A DNA stretch of 64,000 nt from Gyromitra esculenta. Taxonomy: Eukaryota > Ascomycota > Pezizomycetes > Pezizales > Discinaceae. Shown piece by piece: positions 12,727 to 24,611 of the stretch (its first letter is position 1; each line of letters begins with the position of its first letter). Where the stretch lies: contig JBCAML010000016.1 of assembly GCA_038503075.1 (NCBI GenBank), positions 744,001 through 808,000 on the forward strand, in the 5' to 3' direction. The notes under the pieces were generated by a model that was not told the origin of the DNA, ran no database searches, and saw only the letters and a program-made list of their open reading frames with translations. The translations under genes were made by a program, and so were the position numbers.

Positions 12727-14883
12727 ATGACGGATACCATCATCCAGCCAGATGTCGCTGCTAATGCTGGGTGAGTTTTCTAACGCTTATCACTCCTTCC
12801 GCTTGCGTCATCACCACTCGAATCGTCTCAATCCTGTCCCTGTCGAATGGGATGATGGAATTGAGCTTTACGAAGTGGATTGGGTGGAAATGGTTATCGT
12901 CGTTTCTTTTGGAGGTTGCAACCGCGGGGGCGGGGTAATTTTGGATACCTAATGCTGATAAGCGATTGCAGTACGGTGGAGCTCAAGAAGAACACAACCA
13001 TTATTGTTCTCGGCGCTTCAGGGGACTTAGCAAAGAAGAAGACTGTGTGTACCTGCTCTTTATGGTTCACATGGATTTCGTGAAAACTGACTATTAATGT
13101 AGTTTCCAGCACTATTTGGTCTGGTAAGTAGTTCCCTAAAGTTGGGTTTTCGCTTGGCTAGGTACCAGGACACAATCCATTAACCTACCAAATAGCATCG
13201 GAACAACTTCCTCCCTAAAGATTGCAATATCGTTGGATATGCGCGCACAAAAATGGACGGAAAAGAGTACCTCAGTCGAGTCAAGTCTTACATTAAGACG
13301 CCGATTAAAGAGATGGAAGAACAACTTGACGAATTCTTGAAAAAGTGTTCCTATGTATCCGGCCAGTACGACCAGGACGAATCTTTTATTAGGCTTCGAG
13401 AACATTTGGACGACCTCGAGAAAGGAAGACCGGAAAATAACCGTATTTTCTATATGGCATTGCCACCTAGTGTTTTTACCACCGTTTCCCAGCACCTGAA
13501 AAAGAACTGTTATCCCCAAAAGGGCATTGCGCGTTTGATTGTCGAGAAGCCATTTGGCAAGGATCTGCAGAGCTCTAGGGAGCTTCAAAAAGCGCTTGAA
13601 CCAGATTGGAGGGAGGAGGAAATTTTCCGTATCGACCATTACCTTGGAAAGGAAATGGTCAAGAACTTGCTCATTCTCAGATTTGGCAATGAGTTTTTTG
13701 GGGCAACCTGGAACAGAAACCATATCGATAACGTTCAGGTTAGTTAAGGTGCCGGTAAATTAGAATTTAGGACCTTATCTCTGACGATCTTATTAGATTA
13801 CCTTCAAAGAACCTTTCGGAACCGAAGGTCGTGGAGGATATTTCGACGATTTCGGCATTATCCGTGATGTCATGCAAAATCGTTGGTTGACCCTATCTAT
13901 AACTAGGAGAAGGAAGAAAGCTAACTACGGGCCTCAGATTTGCTTCAAGTACTGACAATCATTGGAATGGAGCGCCCAATCTCTTTCTCGGCTGAGGATA
14001 TTCGTGACGAGAAGGTAAGATACATCACTTGTATTTATTATTGAAATACCTAACTGATATCAATCGATAGGTTCGTGTGCTTAGAGGAATTCCTGCTATT
14101 GAACCCAAGAATGTTATCATTGGCCAATACGGGAAATCTCTTGATGGGAGCAAACCTGGCTATTTGGATGACGAAACCGTTCCAAAGGACAGCAGGTGCC
14201 CTACGTTTTGCGCTCTTGCTGTCTACATCAAGAACGAGCGATGGGATGGAGTACCCTTTATCCTAAAGGCCGGTAAAGGTAATAACGGAACGATTTACTT
14301 TTAATAAGGATGAGAAGGCTGACAATTTTTTTTTAAAAAAAGCTCTGAACGAGCAAAAGACCGAGATCAGAATCCAATTTAAGGATGTTACCAGCGGAAT
14401 TTTTAAGGACATTCCCCGCAATGAGCTTGTCATCCGAGTGCAGCCCAATGAAAGCGTTTACATCAAGATGAATTCCAAACTCCCTGGTCTCAGCATGCAG
14501 ACTGCTGTGACTGAGCTTGATCTTACCTATCGACGCCGCTTCAGCGATCTCAAAATCCCTGAGGCGTATGAAGCATTGATTTTGGATGCTTTGAAGGGCG
14601 ATCACTCCAACTTTGTTCGCGATGATGAATTAGATGCTAGCTGGAGAATTTTCACTCCTCTGCTGCATTATCTTGACGAGAACAAGGAAATCATCCCAAT
14701 GGAGTACCCATACGGTAAGCCATAACTAACTAATATCTCTGGTGATTTTGATCTCTAACTTGGGTTTTAGGTTCACGTGGGCCGGCTGTATTGGATGACT
14801 TTACCGCTTCTTATGGTTATAAGTTTAACGATCTTGCAGGATACCAATGGCCAGTTCAAAGCACTGTCCCCAACAAACTCTAG
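12727..14883 (+). CDS. ZWF1: Glucose-6-phosphate 1-dehydrogenase
   Basis: Nine exons (12727-12770, 12972-13044, 13103-13123, 13196-13738, 13797-13881, 13938-14014, 14071-14278, 14343-14714, 14771-14883) join to 511 aa, the normal fungal length. The enzyme oxidises glucose-6-phosphate to 6-phosphogluconolactone with NADP+, the first step of the oxidative pentose-phosphate pathway in the cytosol. The Rossmann motif [11 protein letters not shown] spans exons 2-3. The active-site signature [11 protein letters not shown] is in exon 4, with the catalytic His. The EKPFG and GRGGYFD motifs follow, and the C-terminal G6PD domain is complete. Exon 3 is only 21 nt. One donor is unusual (GTTGGT at 13882) but is needed to restore the conserved HLLQVL segment. 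No frame defects. Confidence 0.97.
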
Positions 14884-15476
14884 ATAATAGCTGTCGGTGT
14901 ACTATGTGGTGATATGATATAAATGCTTCTTTGAAAATAGTCCACGGGTCTTCATAACAAGCCTTTTACAGAATTTTTTTTGGACTTGTTGGCGGCAGTT
15001 TTGAATTCCCATTTCTTTCAACTGTTACAAATATCTTTCTGTGGGTCTCGGTTTTTCGCTGTTTGTTTGGACCTTTGTCTTTTCATCAAGTTTCTCTTTC
15101 GTTTTCCCCATAAGATGCTAAAAAATTCATGTATTCCGCTGGTCCAAAATGTGTTTGTAGTAAGACGGATTTTACCAAGATAATGACGTAACATATGTTA
15201 CCCGCTCGTTCCTGGGTCGGAACGACTCCTGAACACGACACCACCAGCAAAGCCAGAGTGTATCCAAATCATTTGTTTCGTCTGAGTTTCTGTTAAATTA
15301 AGTTGTTTCGTGTTTACTCTCTTTGAATCCGAAACTGGGTTATCGAACTCTAGCCCCAGACATTGCATCAGCGCAATTGTTTAAGGCTTTGTTGCGTGTG
15401 ACTGTGCCATTAACTTTGCTCTTGCCACGATACAAATCAATACCGGTCAGACAACAAAGACTCGGATAACTGGTTC
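14884..15476. other. Intergenic region between G6PD and the sugar transporter
   Basis: About 590 bases holding the G6PD 3'UTR (T-rich near 14960-15110) and the transporter 5' region. Nothing else is seen. Confidence 0.4.
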
Positions 15477-17858
15477 ATGGCAGCGACATGGAGCGGGAGC
15501 TCTTCCATCAAAGGTCCGACAGATGCATTGCGTATGATACTATTAACAGTGTGGTCGGTGGCCCTACGTTATCAGGATGGTGAGCTGTACTGATAGTTTA
15601 GCAGTCTTACAGGTGTACAATTAGTATGGAGCGTTGAAATGTCGTGTTAGTTTATACTCCGTCCTATATATCCAACTTGCGACAGCGTCCATCAAAACCA
15701 ATTTTTTTTCCCAAGAGCTATTATGAATGCAGCTATATTATTTACACGATAAATTGCTTCATCGTTGGATTTAAAAAAATATATATACACAAAGGCCTTG
15801 AGAAATATTCCTCTTTAAATGCTACGATTACGAATTTTTTAAATCTATAGTTTCGATAATATGTTGCTAATTTCGCTATTCGTCCCTAGATTGTGCGCCT
15901 TACCTGCTATCACTCGGTTTAACTAAGTCTCTTATGAGTTTAGTCTGGATCGTAGGGCCTATGGCTGGGCTTTCACAGCCAGTTGTTGGCGCGATTGCAG
16001 ACAGATCCCGTTCGCGATGGGGTCGGAGACGACCGTTGATGGTCATTGGTAGCGTGATAGTTTCAATGGCGCTATTGATATTAGGTTGGACCGGCGAGAT
16101 CGTTGGATTGTTTCTTGGAGATAGCGATGCGGTTAGTCGCCATCTCACGAAGGACACGATAATTACAATGCTGACCGCAACAAGACTAATACAGTTACTA
16201 TAATACTTGCTATCTTGGCGCTCGCGGTCGTGGATTTCGCTGTGAATGCTGTTCAAGCGTGCTGCAGAGCACTTATCGTTGACACGCTACCAATTCCCCA
16301 GCAACAGCACGGAAGTGCTTGGGGTGAGCAATCCCCTTTTGAGGGTAATTCTACTTTAGCTAATCATATTATAGCTAGTCGAATGATTGCGGTAGGAAAT
16401 ATCGCGGGCTACTTTGCGTGAGCATCCCGTCCTCGTATGATTTCTCTAGCTGTGATTGAGATAGTAATGTTCTGTAGAGGCACAGTTGATCTCAAGGCGG
16501 TTTTTGGCGGTGTTCTGGGCAATAGCCAGTTCAAGCAATTGATGTGCCTTGCAGCATTTTGGTTACTGTTTTGCATCCTCATCACTTGTTTTTGTGTGGA
16601 GGAGCGAGTCCTCATGACTAGACGGTGAGTCTAGCATCTAAAACAAATGATCTGATTGGAGTTTAATTTTGATCTATTTTTTCGGTTTGTAGATCTTCTG
16701 ATCAGAATTCGAGCGCTGTTCAGGTGTTTGCTCTGATATGGAGGACTTCGTGGCACCTCCCGAAAGGCATATGGGATATGTGTGTGGTACTATTTTGGGC
16801 CTGGATAGGTAGTAAACCCTCTGCACAGGTCCTAATAGCACGACCTAACGTCAGCATCCAGGATGGTTCCCTTTCATGGTCTATAGCACTACTTTCGTCG
16901 GAGAAGTCCTTAAGCGTTACGACATATCCTCACAAAAAAACCTTCAATCCTCTACAGACGTTGTCGGCGACATCGCCCGAGTTGGTAGCATGGCACTGGT
17001 TCTATTCTCATGCGTATCATTGGCCTCGTCAGTTCTGCTGCCGTGGGTCGTGAGATCTCTCGAGTCAGATACACCACAGAGAAAATCGCTGCGTAGTGGG
17101 TCGCTGGCGAACTTTCTAGAGTCAATGGTGCCTTTCAAGCCGGACCTGGCAACCGCATGGATTGGGGGACATGTTATGTATGCAAGTTTAATGCTAATGA
17201 CACTATTTGTATCAACAGTGGGTTGGGCGATGGTTTGTGTGGCACTCAGTGGAGTGGCTTGGTCGTTGATGACCTGGGTAGGCCATTGCCCTCCATCCTC
17301 CTACCGTTCAAGTATACTGACAGAGTATAAAGGCGCCTTTTAGCATTGTTGGGGAGGAGATCAACAAGCTAGGTGGAAATGGACCAACTAATGGTATACG
17401 TTGTCGTCGGCGATCCAACGGCACCTATGTAAACCTGGATCAACAGGATTTTGAGTATGACGAGGATGTGGAGATGGAGATGACCAGGACCTCGATCTCT
17501 GGTTCTATCGCTCCAATCGCCGTTAATCCGGAAGCACACGCGTCAGATGAACTTGCAGGAGTCTAGTAAGCTGAAGCCAATTTCCTTAGACGGGTACAAT
17601 TTACTCGATCATCTAAATGCTGATGAAAATAGTCTTGGAATCCTGAATGTTTTTGCATGCTTGCCGCAATTCGTGGGGTCGTTCATATCGTTCGCTGTTT
17701 TTTCAGTGCTGGAGCCAGGGAAAAGCCCGGAGTTCACGGAAGGGGGGGACGCCGAGCCTCCAAAGGTTGGGGTGAATGCAATAGCCGTGTGCATGGGAAT
17801 TGGGGGAATTTCCACCCTGGTTGCTGCCCATTACACGATGAGATTTAAACATCGTTGA
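15477..17858 (+). CDS. Major-facilitator alpha-glucoside / sucrose H+ symporter (Sut1-like)
   Basis: Ten exons (15477-15553, 15605-15645, 15890-16131, 16185-16323, 16375-16417, 16478-16624, 16693-16808, 16862-17277, 17333-17565, 17633-17858) give 559 aa. The family is the sucrose/glucoside-proton symporters of the GPH/SUT branch of the MFS (plant SUTs and S. pombe Sut1). Hallmarks: the SIKGPTDALRM lead, the WSVEMSY segment of TM1 with PYLLSLGLTKS next to it, the loop 2-3 motif GAIADRSRSRWGRRRP, the VDTLPIPQQ stretch, the AWASRM stretch, and WYS-type residues before the central loop. A long acidic cytoplasmic loop in exon 9 precedes LNVFACLPQFVG. It would import sucrose, maltose or related disaccharides across the plasma membrane. 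The exon 1 donor (GTCGGT, 51-bp intron) is the least certain; the third exon follows a 244-bp intron. Confidence 0.88.
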
Positions 17859-18389
17859 ATCTAGGGCATTAGAGAGAGAATCAAGCTACAGGTCTGTTCG
17901 GTTGTGGGGATGATAGAAGTTTGTATTACTATTATTCTATGTATGTTACATGTAATTGTCAAGATTGACGTTTGAACCCGGGGAGGGAGACAAAAGAGGG
18001 AACCAGGATAGCCTTAGACTAGAGGAGCGAGAAATTGGTTTTGTTGAGGAGCAGATCAAAGGGGTCAATGGTGGGATTGCGACTAAATGGAGAGCCTTCG
18101 GTGGCAGCTACATGGACATGCAAGGTAGTTTGCCAGATCCAGATCACGATCCGTGATCCTCAAGCTCCCGACGTTTAAATAAACTCGCCAAGCGACAGGG
18201 ATAGAAGACATGTACTGACTAACCGCCAGCGAAACACTTGGTCACAAATCCCTCTTCTCCCCACGCCCAGGTGAGCCCGTCGAATAATTACCCCTCCAGA
18301 GGCGACGCAGGAGGTGAATAAATCTGCTACTCGAGCTCGTGGACGACTGAGAAAGACCAAGGGCAGTCGTTTCGCATCCGTGGTTCACA
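17859..18389. other. Intergenic region before homoserine kinase
   Basis: Holds the transporter 3'UTR and the homoserine-kinase promoter. An open frame at 17956-18156 has no family resemblance and no splice support, so I do not call it a gene. Confidence 0.4.
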
Positions 18390-19765
18390 ATGATTACCAT
18401 CAGTAGGCTCCATTCCTTTCCATTCGACATCTCAAGAACGAAGAGTAGGAGGATAAAAAGAAAAACAGTAATCGCTGACTTGGGGGCTTCCAAAAAGAGG
18501 TTCCTTGTTCTTCCGCCAACATTGGTATGGCCTCCTTCCCCTTCAGTTCTCATGCATCTCTTCGCCCAGATGCCCAATTGCTCGGGCAACTGATATCTGA
18601 TATGCGAGGAATCTCTGTGATCTTACAGGCCCCGGATTCGACGTGGTGGGTTTATCACTCTCTATCTGGCTGGAGCTGCAAGTCACCTTCGATTCCACAG
18701 TCACGTCATCTGCCCACCCTCTCAACTGCCGCATCACCTACCAGGGCGAGGGCGCTGACCATGTCCCTCTCAATGCCGAACACAACCTCATCACTCGTAC
18801 CGCCCTCTATGTTCTCAAATGCCACTCGCAGGGTTCTTTTCCATCGGAAACTCACGTCCACATCGTCAATCCGATCCCCCTTGGCCGCGGGCTTGGCTCT
18901 TCCGGCGCTGCTGTCGTCGCTGGCGTAATGCTCGGTAATGCGGTGGGAGAGCTCGGGCTGAGTAGGGATCGCATGATGGACTACTGCTTAATGATCGAAC
19001 GTCACCCAGACAACGTCATGGCGGCTATGTTCGGCGGGTTTGTTGGCAGCTATTTGAAGGAGCTAGATCCAGTGGATATGGAGCGAAAAGAGATCCCACT
19101 AGCGGAGGTGTTGCCAGAACCAGCGGGCGGGGAGGATACGGGATTGAAGCCTCCAGAGCCGCCGTTGGGTATTGGCCATTATATCAAGTTTGGGTGGGCA
19201 AAGGAGATCAAAGCGATCGCGATTATTCCGCAATTTGAGGTGTCAACAGCGACTGCACGAAGCGTGTTGCCGAAGATGTATTCGAAGGAGGATCTGGTGA
19301 GTGATGGATGTGGCTGAGGACGGGGACTTGATACTGATAAACACGACGCATAGATCTTCAATCTGCAGAGGCTCGCGGTTCTCACAACGGCGCTGACAAG
19401 GTCACCACCTGATGCAGAATTAATCTTCCAAGCAATGCAAGACAAAGTCCATCAGCCCTACCGCAAGGGATTGGTAAGTTTTTGCGGAGAACCTCTTCCT
19501 ACACCATAGATCCCCCGGATTCTGATATAACCATCTGTAGATTCCCGGGCTCCCTGATATCCTCGCATCCGTCACCCCCAAGTCTCACCCAGGGCTTCTT
19601 GGAATCTGTCTTTCGGGCGCCGGGCCTACTATCCTCGCCCTGGCTACTCACAATTTTGAGGCGATTGCTGGTGAGATTTTGGCGCGGTTTAAGCAGGAAG
19701 GAGTTGCATGTGATTGGAGGGTGCTGGAGCCGGCTTACGAGGGGGCGCAGTTGATCGTTTCATGA
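18390..19765 (+). CDS. THR1: Homoserine kinase (threonine biosynthesis)
   Basis: Five exons (18390-18402, 18498-18524, 18629-19296, 19354-19473, 19541-19765) give 350 aa. The enzyme phosphorylates L-homoserine with ATP, committing it to threonine. It is a GHMP kinase: the N-terminal MITIKVPCSSANIGPGFD-type motif is assembled across the first two tiny exons (13 and 27 nt), the ATP-binding loop PLGRGLGSSGAAV is in exon 3, and the C-terminal GICLSGAGPTILAL motif is in exon 5. All motifs are intact. The first intron ends AAAAAG, a weak acceptor, but it is forced by the conserved KVP start. The gene converges on RFC2 with about 600 bp between the stops. Confidence 0.95.
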
Positions 19766-20370
19766 CTTTGATATCGTTGACCCATAAGCCTAATTAGAGG
19801 AAAATGGAACGCGTGAACTATAGATGATTTTATAGCATAGCATAAGCTTTTCTATAAATCGCATGGCCTAACATCCGGCATTTCTGCTTTCATTAGAAAT
19901 TAATGCCAAAGCAGCAAATACTTCTACACTCTGATTAATTTCAGCCGGTGTCTGCCATCTAGTTTTTCTTCTTCTCCTTTGTCCAATACTAGAAAGCCGT
20001 TCAGCCCAGTGGCCTTAACCGTCAGATAGTCTGAGCTGGACGCTGAATAGAACAACGGAGGCAGGGGAAATTCGGGACCGATCCGAGATTTATAAAGACA
20101 GTAAATCTCCCCGGCATATTTTTAGGATAACTTGCATATGTATGAACTTCTAAAAAGCTAGCAAGATTTATACCCACTCTAAAAACTACTATCCGTATAG
20201 TATTTATCCGTCCACTAATACAGTTAACCAAACGCCTCACAGCTAAAGGCTCCTGCTGCAGTGAAGCTACATTATATTGTAGACTAATTATCATGAATTT
20301 TTCCCCCAAAGAAATATCACCGGTACCCAGATGAACAAGAGAGCCAATGCCCAATGCACACCAGGTCCGT
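19766..20370. other. Convergent intergenic region THR1 / RFC2
   Basis: Shared 3' flanks of two convergent genes. AT-rich, no gene, no repeat recognised. Confidence 0.4.
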
Positions 20371-21751
20371 TTATTTCGCAAGTACTGATGATATCCTCAA
20401 AGCAAGATCGAGAATCTGTAGATGCTCATCAGACCCATCAGCAAGCCGCTTGTCGATTTCGGAGAATATCAAGACTATGTCGTTCTTTTGTTCTGCGGTT
20501 ACTACGTCATCAAATACCAATTTGTTGTATAGCTAGAAATGTGTTTCTCATTTTAGCATTTATATTACTGTGTGCGGGATGAGGCATGACAAACCTGCAG
20601 CACAATCTGACTAGCACTCCACCCGTCTGCAATGATATCCTGCACAAGCCTCGAGACTTCAGGGTAGGTACTTGAACCTTTTCTAGGCTCACATGATTTC
20701 AATAGCTGATCAATCGTCGCATCCGGTATCACACCTGCAATCTCCTCGATTGAACTGACAGTGACAAGCTCCCCTACTATCGGAATCTCCTTATCCTCAC
20801 CCTCATCCATATTCTCGTCTCCATCCTTATCCACCCCAGCCGTGGCATGTTTGACAGGATTATGTAATCGCGCGGCACTCTGTAGATAGGTGATAGCCTT
20901 CCTTAAATCCCCATCACTCACCCTAATCAAGGTATCGATCACACCTTCCTCAACCTCCACACCTTCCGCCTTTGCTATTTCTTCCAGCCTTGTCCTCGCA
21001 TTGTCCTCATCTAGGGGCTTAAACCTAAACTTGGAGCATCTCGACGCAAGAGGGTCTATAATCCTTGTGACGTAGTTACAGATCAAACAGAAGCGCGTAA
21101 TTTTGCTGTACGTTTCCATGGTTCGTCTAAGAGCGGACTGGGCATCCTGTGTCATGGAATCGGCTTCATCAAGGATGATGATCTTGTAGGGTGGGCAAGG
21201 GTAGGTAGATGATTGGGAAGTGGTGGCATTGGAGACGGTAATACGTGCAAAATCTTTGACCTTTTCGCGCACGATGGAGATTCCACGCTCGTCGGAAGCG
21301 TTGAGCTCGAGGACGCGAGTTTTCATGAGATCGGGGCCGTAAAGCTCTTTGGCAAGGGCGAGAACGGTGGATGTTTTACCTGTTCCGGGGGGGCCATAAA
21401 AGAGCATATGGGGGAGCTATGCGGTAGGAGATCAAGGGGGTTAGATTGGTGGCGGATAAATAATAGAGGGTATGTGGTTGCATATAGGACTGACATTGGA
21501 GGATTGTAGAGTACGCTTGAGGACGGTGATTGTGTGGTCTTGGGCAGTGACATCGCTCAAGTTTTTTGGTCGGCTTGAAGCGGTGGAGATTAGAAAAGGG
21601 AGGAGGATGAGGGGCAGAGGGTAAATCACTATTTTTCAACCCAAGGAACTGGCCTTGTTGGATCTTTTGATTTTGATGTTGAGGGAACAGCATTGCTCTG
21701 TGCAGCGGCAGCGGCAGCTCTACGGGCAGCGACATCAAAGAAGGAAGCCAT
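20371..21751 (-). CDS. RFC2: Replication factor C subunit 2 (clamp-loader ATPase)
   Basis: Four exons on the minus strand (21751-21630, 21573-21495, 21416-20595, 20532-20371) give 394 aa. Small RFC subunits load PCNA onto primer-template DNA. In order: a short Ala-rich N-terminus, [13 protein letters not shown] (RFC box II), the Walker [10 protein letters not shown], the RFC box [11 protein letters not shown], Walker [11 protein letters not shown], sensor 1, and the SRC box [11 protein letters not shown]. The [11 protein letters not shown] form matches yeast Rfc2 / human RFC4 better than Rfc3 or Rfc5. An acidic insert of about 20 residues ([12 protein letters not shown]) lies in the lid/collar linker. 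The last exon supplies the C-terminal collar helices. The start is the ATG before MASFFD. DSC4 is divergent on the other side of two MITEs. Confidence 0.95.
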
Positions 21752-22000
21752 TTGGGAGGTGGGGGGATGATGATTAGGAGAAGGCTAAGGGCGTGAGGGG
21801 CGGAGAGGAAGAGGGGCAAGAAGAATAGGGAGAATGATGAGATTAAAATAGATATTTCGAGGTTGGGATTGAGGTTGAGGTTGAGATTTAGGAGAACGCG
21901 TTTGGGCAGACGCGTTAAACGTGCCAAGCCCAATGCAGCAGTTGACATTAGCCAAAGACTGCGCTGTTGGGTTACCCGGCCGTCCAGCTTGGATGCAGGG

Positions 22001-22094
22001 ACTTGTGGGAGGGTCTTTTCTGACTTGGCACGTCCAGACAAGGGGTCTACGCTGCCAAACACGGTAATTTTGGACCTGTCTGCCATCAGACTGC
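22001..22094. repeat. Degenerate half of MITE family B
   Basis: This stretch carries, on the opposite strand, the same core seen at 41215-41310: GACCCCTTGTC / GGTAATTTTGG / GGCACGTCC blocks in the same order. It lacks a clear partner arm and looks truncated by the adjacent family A MITE. Confidence 0.55.
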
Positions 22095-22096
22095 CG

Positions 22097-22311
22097 GGGA
22101 AAGTCTGATGAGTGGCGGTGCAGCCCTTTTCTTGGGGGACTCAAGCTCGCTTGAATTCCATAGCTCTGCTAACTACATGTAACTCTACCCAGTGTCTAAC
22201 ACATAGAATTCACCCTCTTATCAATTTTATTAGGCCTCTCGAAGAGCTGTGGAGTGAGGAGAAAGTCTGGCAGCCCTTGCTTGCACCGCCACCTGCCATC
22301 AGACTTTCCCC
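22097..22311. mobile_element. MITE family A, copy 1
   Basis: Terminal inverted repeats of about 27 bp: the left arm starts GGGGAAAGTCTGATG and runs into GTGGCGGTGC; the right arm is its reverse complement at 22283-22311. The interior (about 160 bp) is AT-rich with no open frame. It is a non-autonomous DNA-transposon relic. Confidence 0.75.
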
Positions 22312-22334
22312 CACACACGCAGTACATGTACTGC

Positions 22335-22562
22335 GGATACCAGGGTAAGTCTGTGGACAAGTGGCGGTGCGAGTAAGAGATGCTAGCTTTCTACACCTCC
22401 ATAACTCCCTGGGAGATCTGATAAAGGCCCTAATGAACCAAGAGTGCTATGTATTAAATATTAAAGAAAGTTAGCTCACAAAAGGATGAAATCCGAACAA
22501 GCTTGAGTCACTTAGGAAAAGAGCTGCACCGCCACCTGTCCACAGACTTACCCTGGTATCCG
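22335..22562. mobile_element. MITE family A, copy 2
   Basis: Near-perfect 36-bp inverted repeats: the left arm is at 22335-22370 (CGGATACCAGGGTAAGTCTG...) and the right arm at 22526-22562, with a single A/G mismatch. Total 228 bp, only 23 bp from copy 1, sharing the GTGGCGGTGC inner motif. It lies about 255 bp upstream of the DSC4 start. Confidence 0.8.
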
Positions 22563-22817
22563 TATACTCTAGGTGTGCAGATACGGCGAAAGTGATTCCA
22601 AACGGCAGTGCGCCAAGGTACAGTATTTATTTGCATGTAGATGGAAGACACTGTCGAGTCTTGGCTCACCACCACTTGCAATCACTTTCCCCCGTACCCG
22701 TAGTACATCTCGTACCATCTCAGTCCTCCCCCCTCCTGCCACCACCACAACCACCACCACCAGCAACCCCCAAAAACTCCCTGAACCATACAAAGCCCTC
22801 TACCTTCTTATGATTCA

Positions 22818-23868
22818 ATGAGCGATGCCGCAGATCAACAGCCCCCCGCTGCAATCCCTCCGGACGAGGATCAGGAATCAAATGACGAACGCTACTCAAA
22901 ACTCTTGCGCCAGAAGCGCTCCGAATTCCTCGATCACCTCTTGCGTAGCCTAGACATGGTCGCGTATTGCCATTTCTCTTACCTCTACTTCCTAGAGTAT
23001 TGCTTCCGCCATCCTGCTTTCTGTGCTATAGCTAGAATGCTAGAAACTAAAACTTAAGCAGCTGCAGTCTGTTTAGACTCCTCATTCGCTCGGCCGTCCA
23101 ACTAAATTTTCTCACCCCAAAACCGCCAAACTTCCCTGTGCAGTCGCAGCGACGACCTGCAATCGTGGCGCTATTCGGGAGCACCGTGTTTTGTTTTCTG
23201 TGCCATGTTGTCTCGGCGGCGCCGAGCGCTGGAGAATTGTCGAACGGATACCTCCACGGGGGATTGATCATAGATTTTATCGGCCAGGGTGTGTTCCCCC
23301 CATCTCTTGTTCCTGAGAACACACAGTTCTAATTCTGGGGTTTATTTTTCCTCGCTCTATAGAGGGCCCGATATCCAAATGGCGACTCGTATTTGTGGAC
23401 GTCGCAATTCTGGCCCTGCAGCTGATTATGCTCTCTCTCGTGGTCTTAAAACAAGATCAAGTCACTGCGGGCATTCAGGCAGATGAACAAAGAACGACGC
23501 TGCCGGTGCAAGATCTCGATAGCGAGGAGCGAGGAGAGGTACGGCGGCACTCGCTTTCCCCCGGACCAAGCGATGATGACGATGATGATGCCGAGCTGGC
23601 GATCACCAACAGACGAAGACGACGGGGGGAAGATGCGCTGCTGATGAGTGGCGAAGACCCGATAGCAGCTAGTAGGGACGAAACCGAATACGATCGGGAA
23701 AGAAGGATTTTCGAACTTACATCTGGCGAGTTTATGACCGCTGAACTAAAAGTTGTGGATGTAGTTAGGAAACAATGGCGTAGAGGAGTTGCGCAATCAG
23801 GGGAGGCGGCGCAAAGCAGGAGAATGGCAGCAGATACAAGCTCAGAGGGAGCTCGAAGGCGTGTATAG
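22818..23868 (+). CDS. Dsc4-like subunit of the Golgi Dsc E3 ubiquitin ligase (DUF1746)
   Basis: Three exons (22818-22996, 23062-23288, 23363-23868) give 303 aa. The family is DUF1746, found in S. pombe Dsc4 and Aspergillus DscD, a membrane subunit of the Dsc E3 ligase needed for proteolytic activation of SREBP and for Golgi protein quality control. Visible marks: the leader FLDHLLRSLDMVAYCHFSYLYFLD, a central hydrophobic segment (ALFGSTVFCFLCHVV), the NGYLHGGLIIDFIGQ motif, and a further membrane segment (VFVDVAILALQLIMLSLVVL). The C-terminal half is cytosolic and highly charged with a run of six Asp. Introns are 65 and 74 bp. The promoter is interrupted by two MITEs. Confidence 0.87.
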
Positions 23869-24611
23869 GAGGGGGGGATGGAATGTATTATGGGCACTTT
23901 TGAGTTTTCCCTTGAATTGAATATTTCTTACCACCTGGCGTTTTATATTTGCTTGTTTTAGTTTGGGTAAGGTTTGGTTTGGTTGGGCGAAAATGGTTTC
24001 TCATAATATGCTTAGAGTGATAACGAGTTTCTAAATACAAAAAAACTTGGAGGGAACAATATTTTGACCATGGCCTGTTACATGCGTAGACCTCTAGATA
24101 CATGTACGTCTTCATTATAAAACACCAACGCCGAGGTCTCTGGAACTGGTCACGTGACTACATATAGGCCAGAAGTACACGCAAAATCCCAAAACTGTAT
24201 GTGTACAGAAAGTACGAATTTAGAATACTGAAACTCACCTAGAACCGCATTCTTCTAGGCAGATATGTACAATTGGCATTTCCTGCTTATTGCCAACTGT
24301 GACTGTTCTTTTTCTTTCAGTTACCAGCCAAAGCCCTAGCCCTTGGCGCACACACGCACTTTCGCCAGAATCGCGAAATACACGACCTCAACACCACACG
24401 CAACAACGTCAGACGGTAACGACCACCTAGCAATCAACCCAGCAACCAACGACCGGCCGACCGACCCTGCGGTAATTCTCTTCAGTAGGTTCGCTTTCTC
24501 GCCGCCCCTCGCTCCCTGATGGTTATTGTTGGTTATTGGGGTTATTATTATCTTCAAGGGGTTGGAAATAGCTGCTGATAGAATCTTTGGCTCCAGCGAC
24601 AGCCCAACACA
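23869..24611. other. Intergenic region and eL33 promoter
   Basis: About 740 bases. The right half is C-rich with a TTCTTTTTCTTTC tract (about 24305-24320), typical of ribosomal-protein promoters. No separate gene. Confidence 0.4.

Noticed and set aside
17956..18156. 66-codon forward open frame upstream of homoserine kinase
   Set aside because: Begins with a short Asp/Glu/Gly-rich peptide without relatives I recognise; no introns or motif support.
24331..24342. AGCCCTAGCCC near the eL33 promoter as a telobox-like Tbf1 site
   Set aside because: It lacks the required CCCTAA core, so calling it a regulatory site is not justified.
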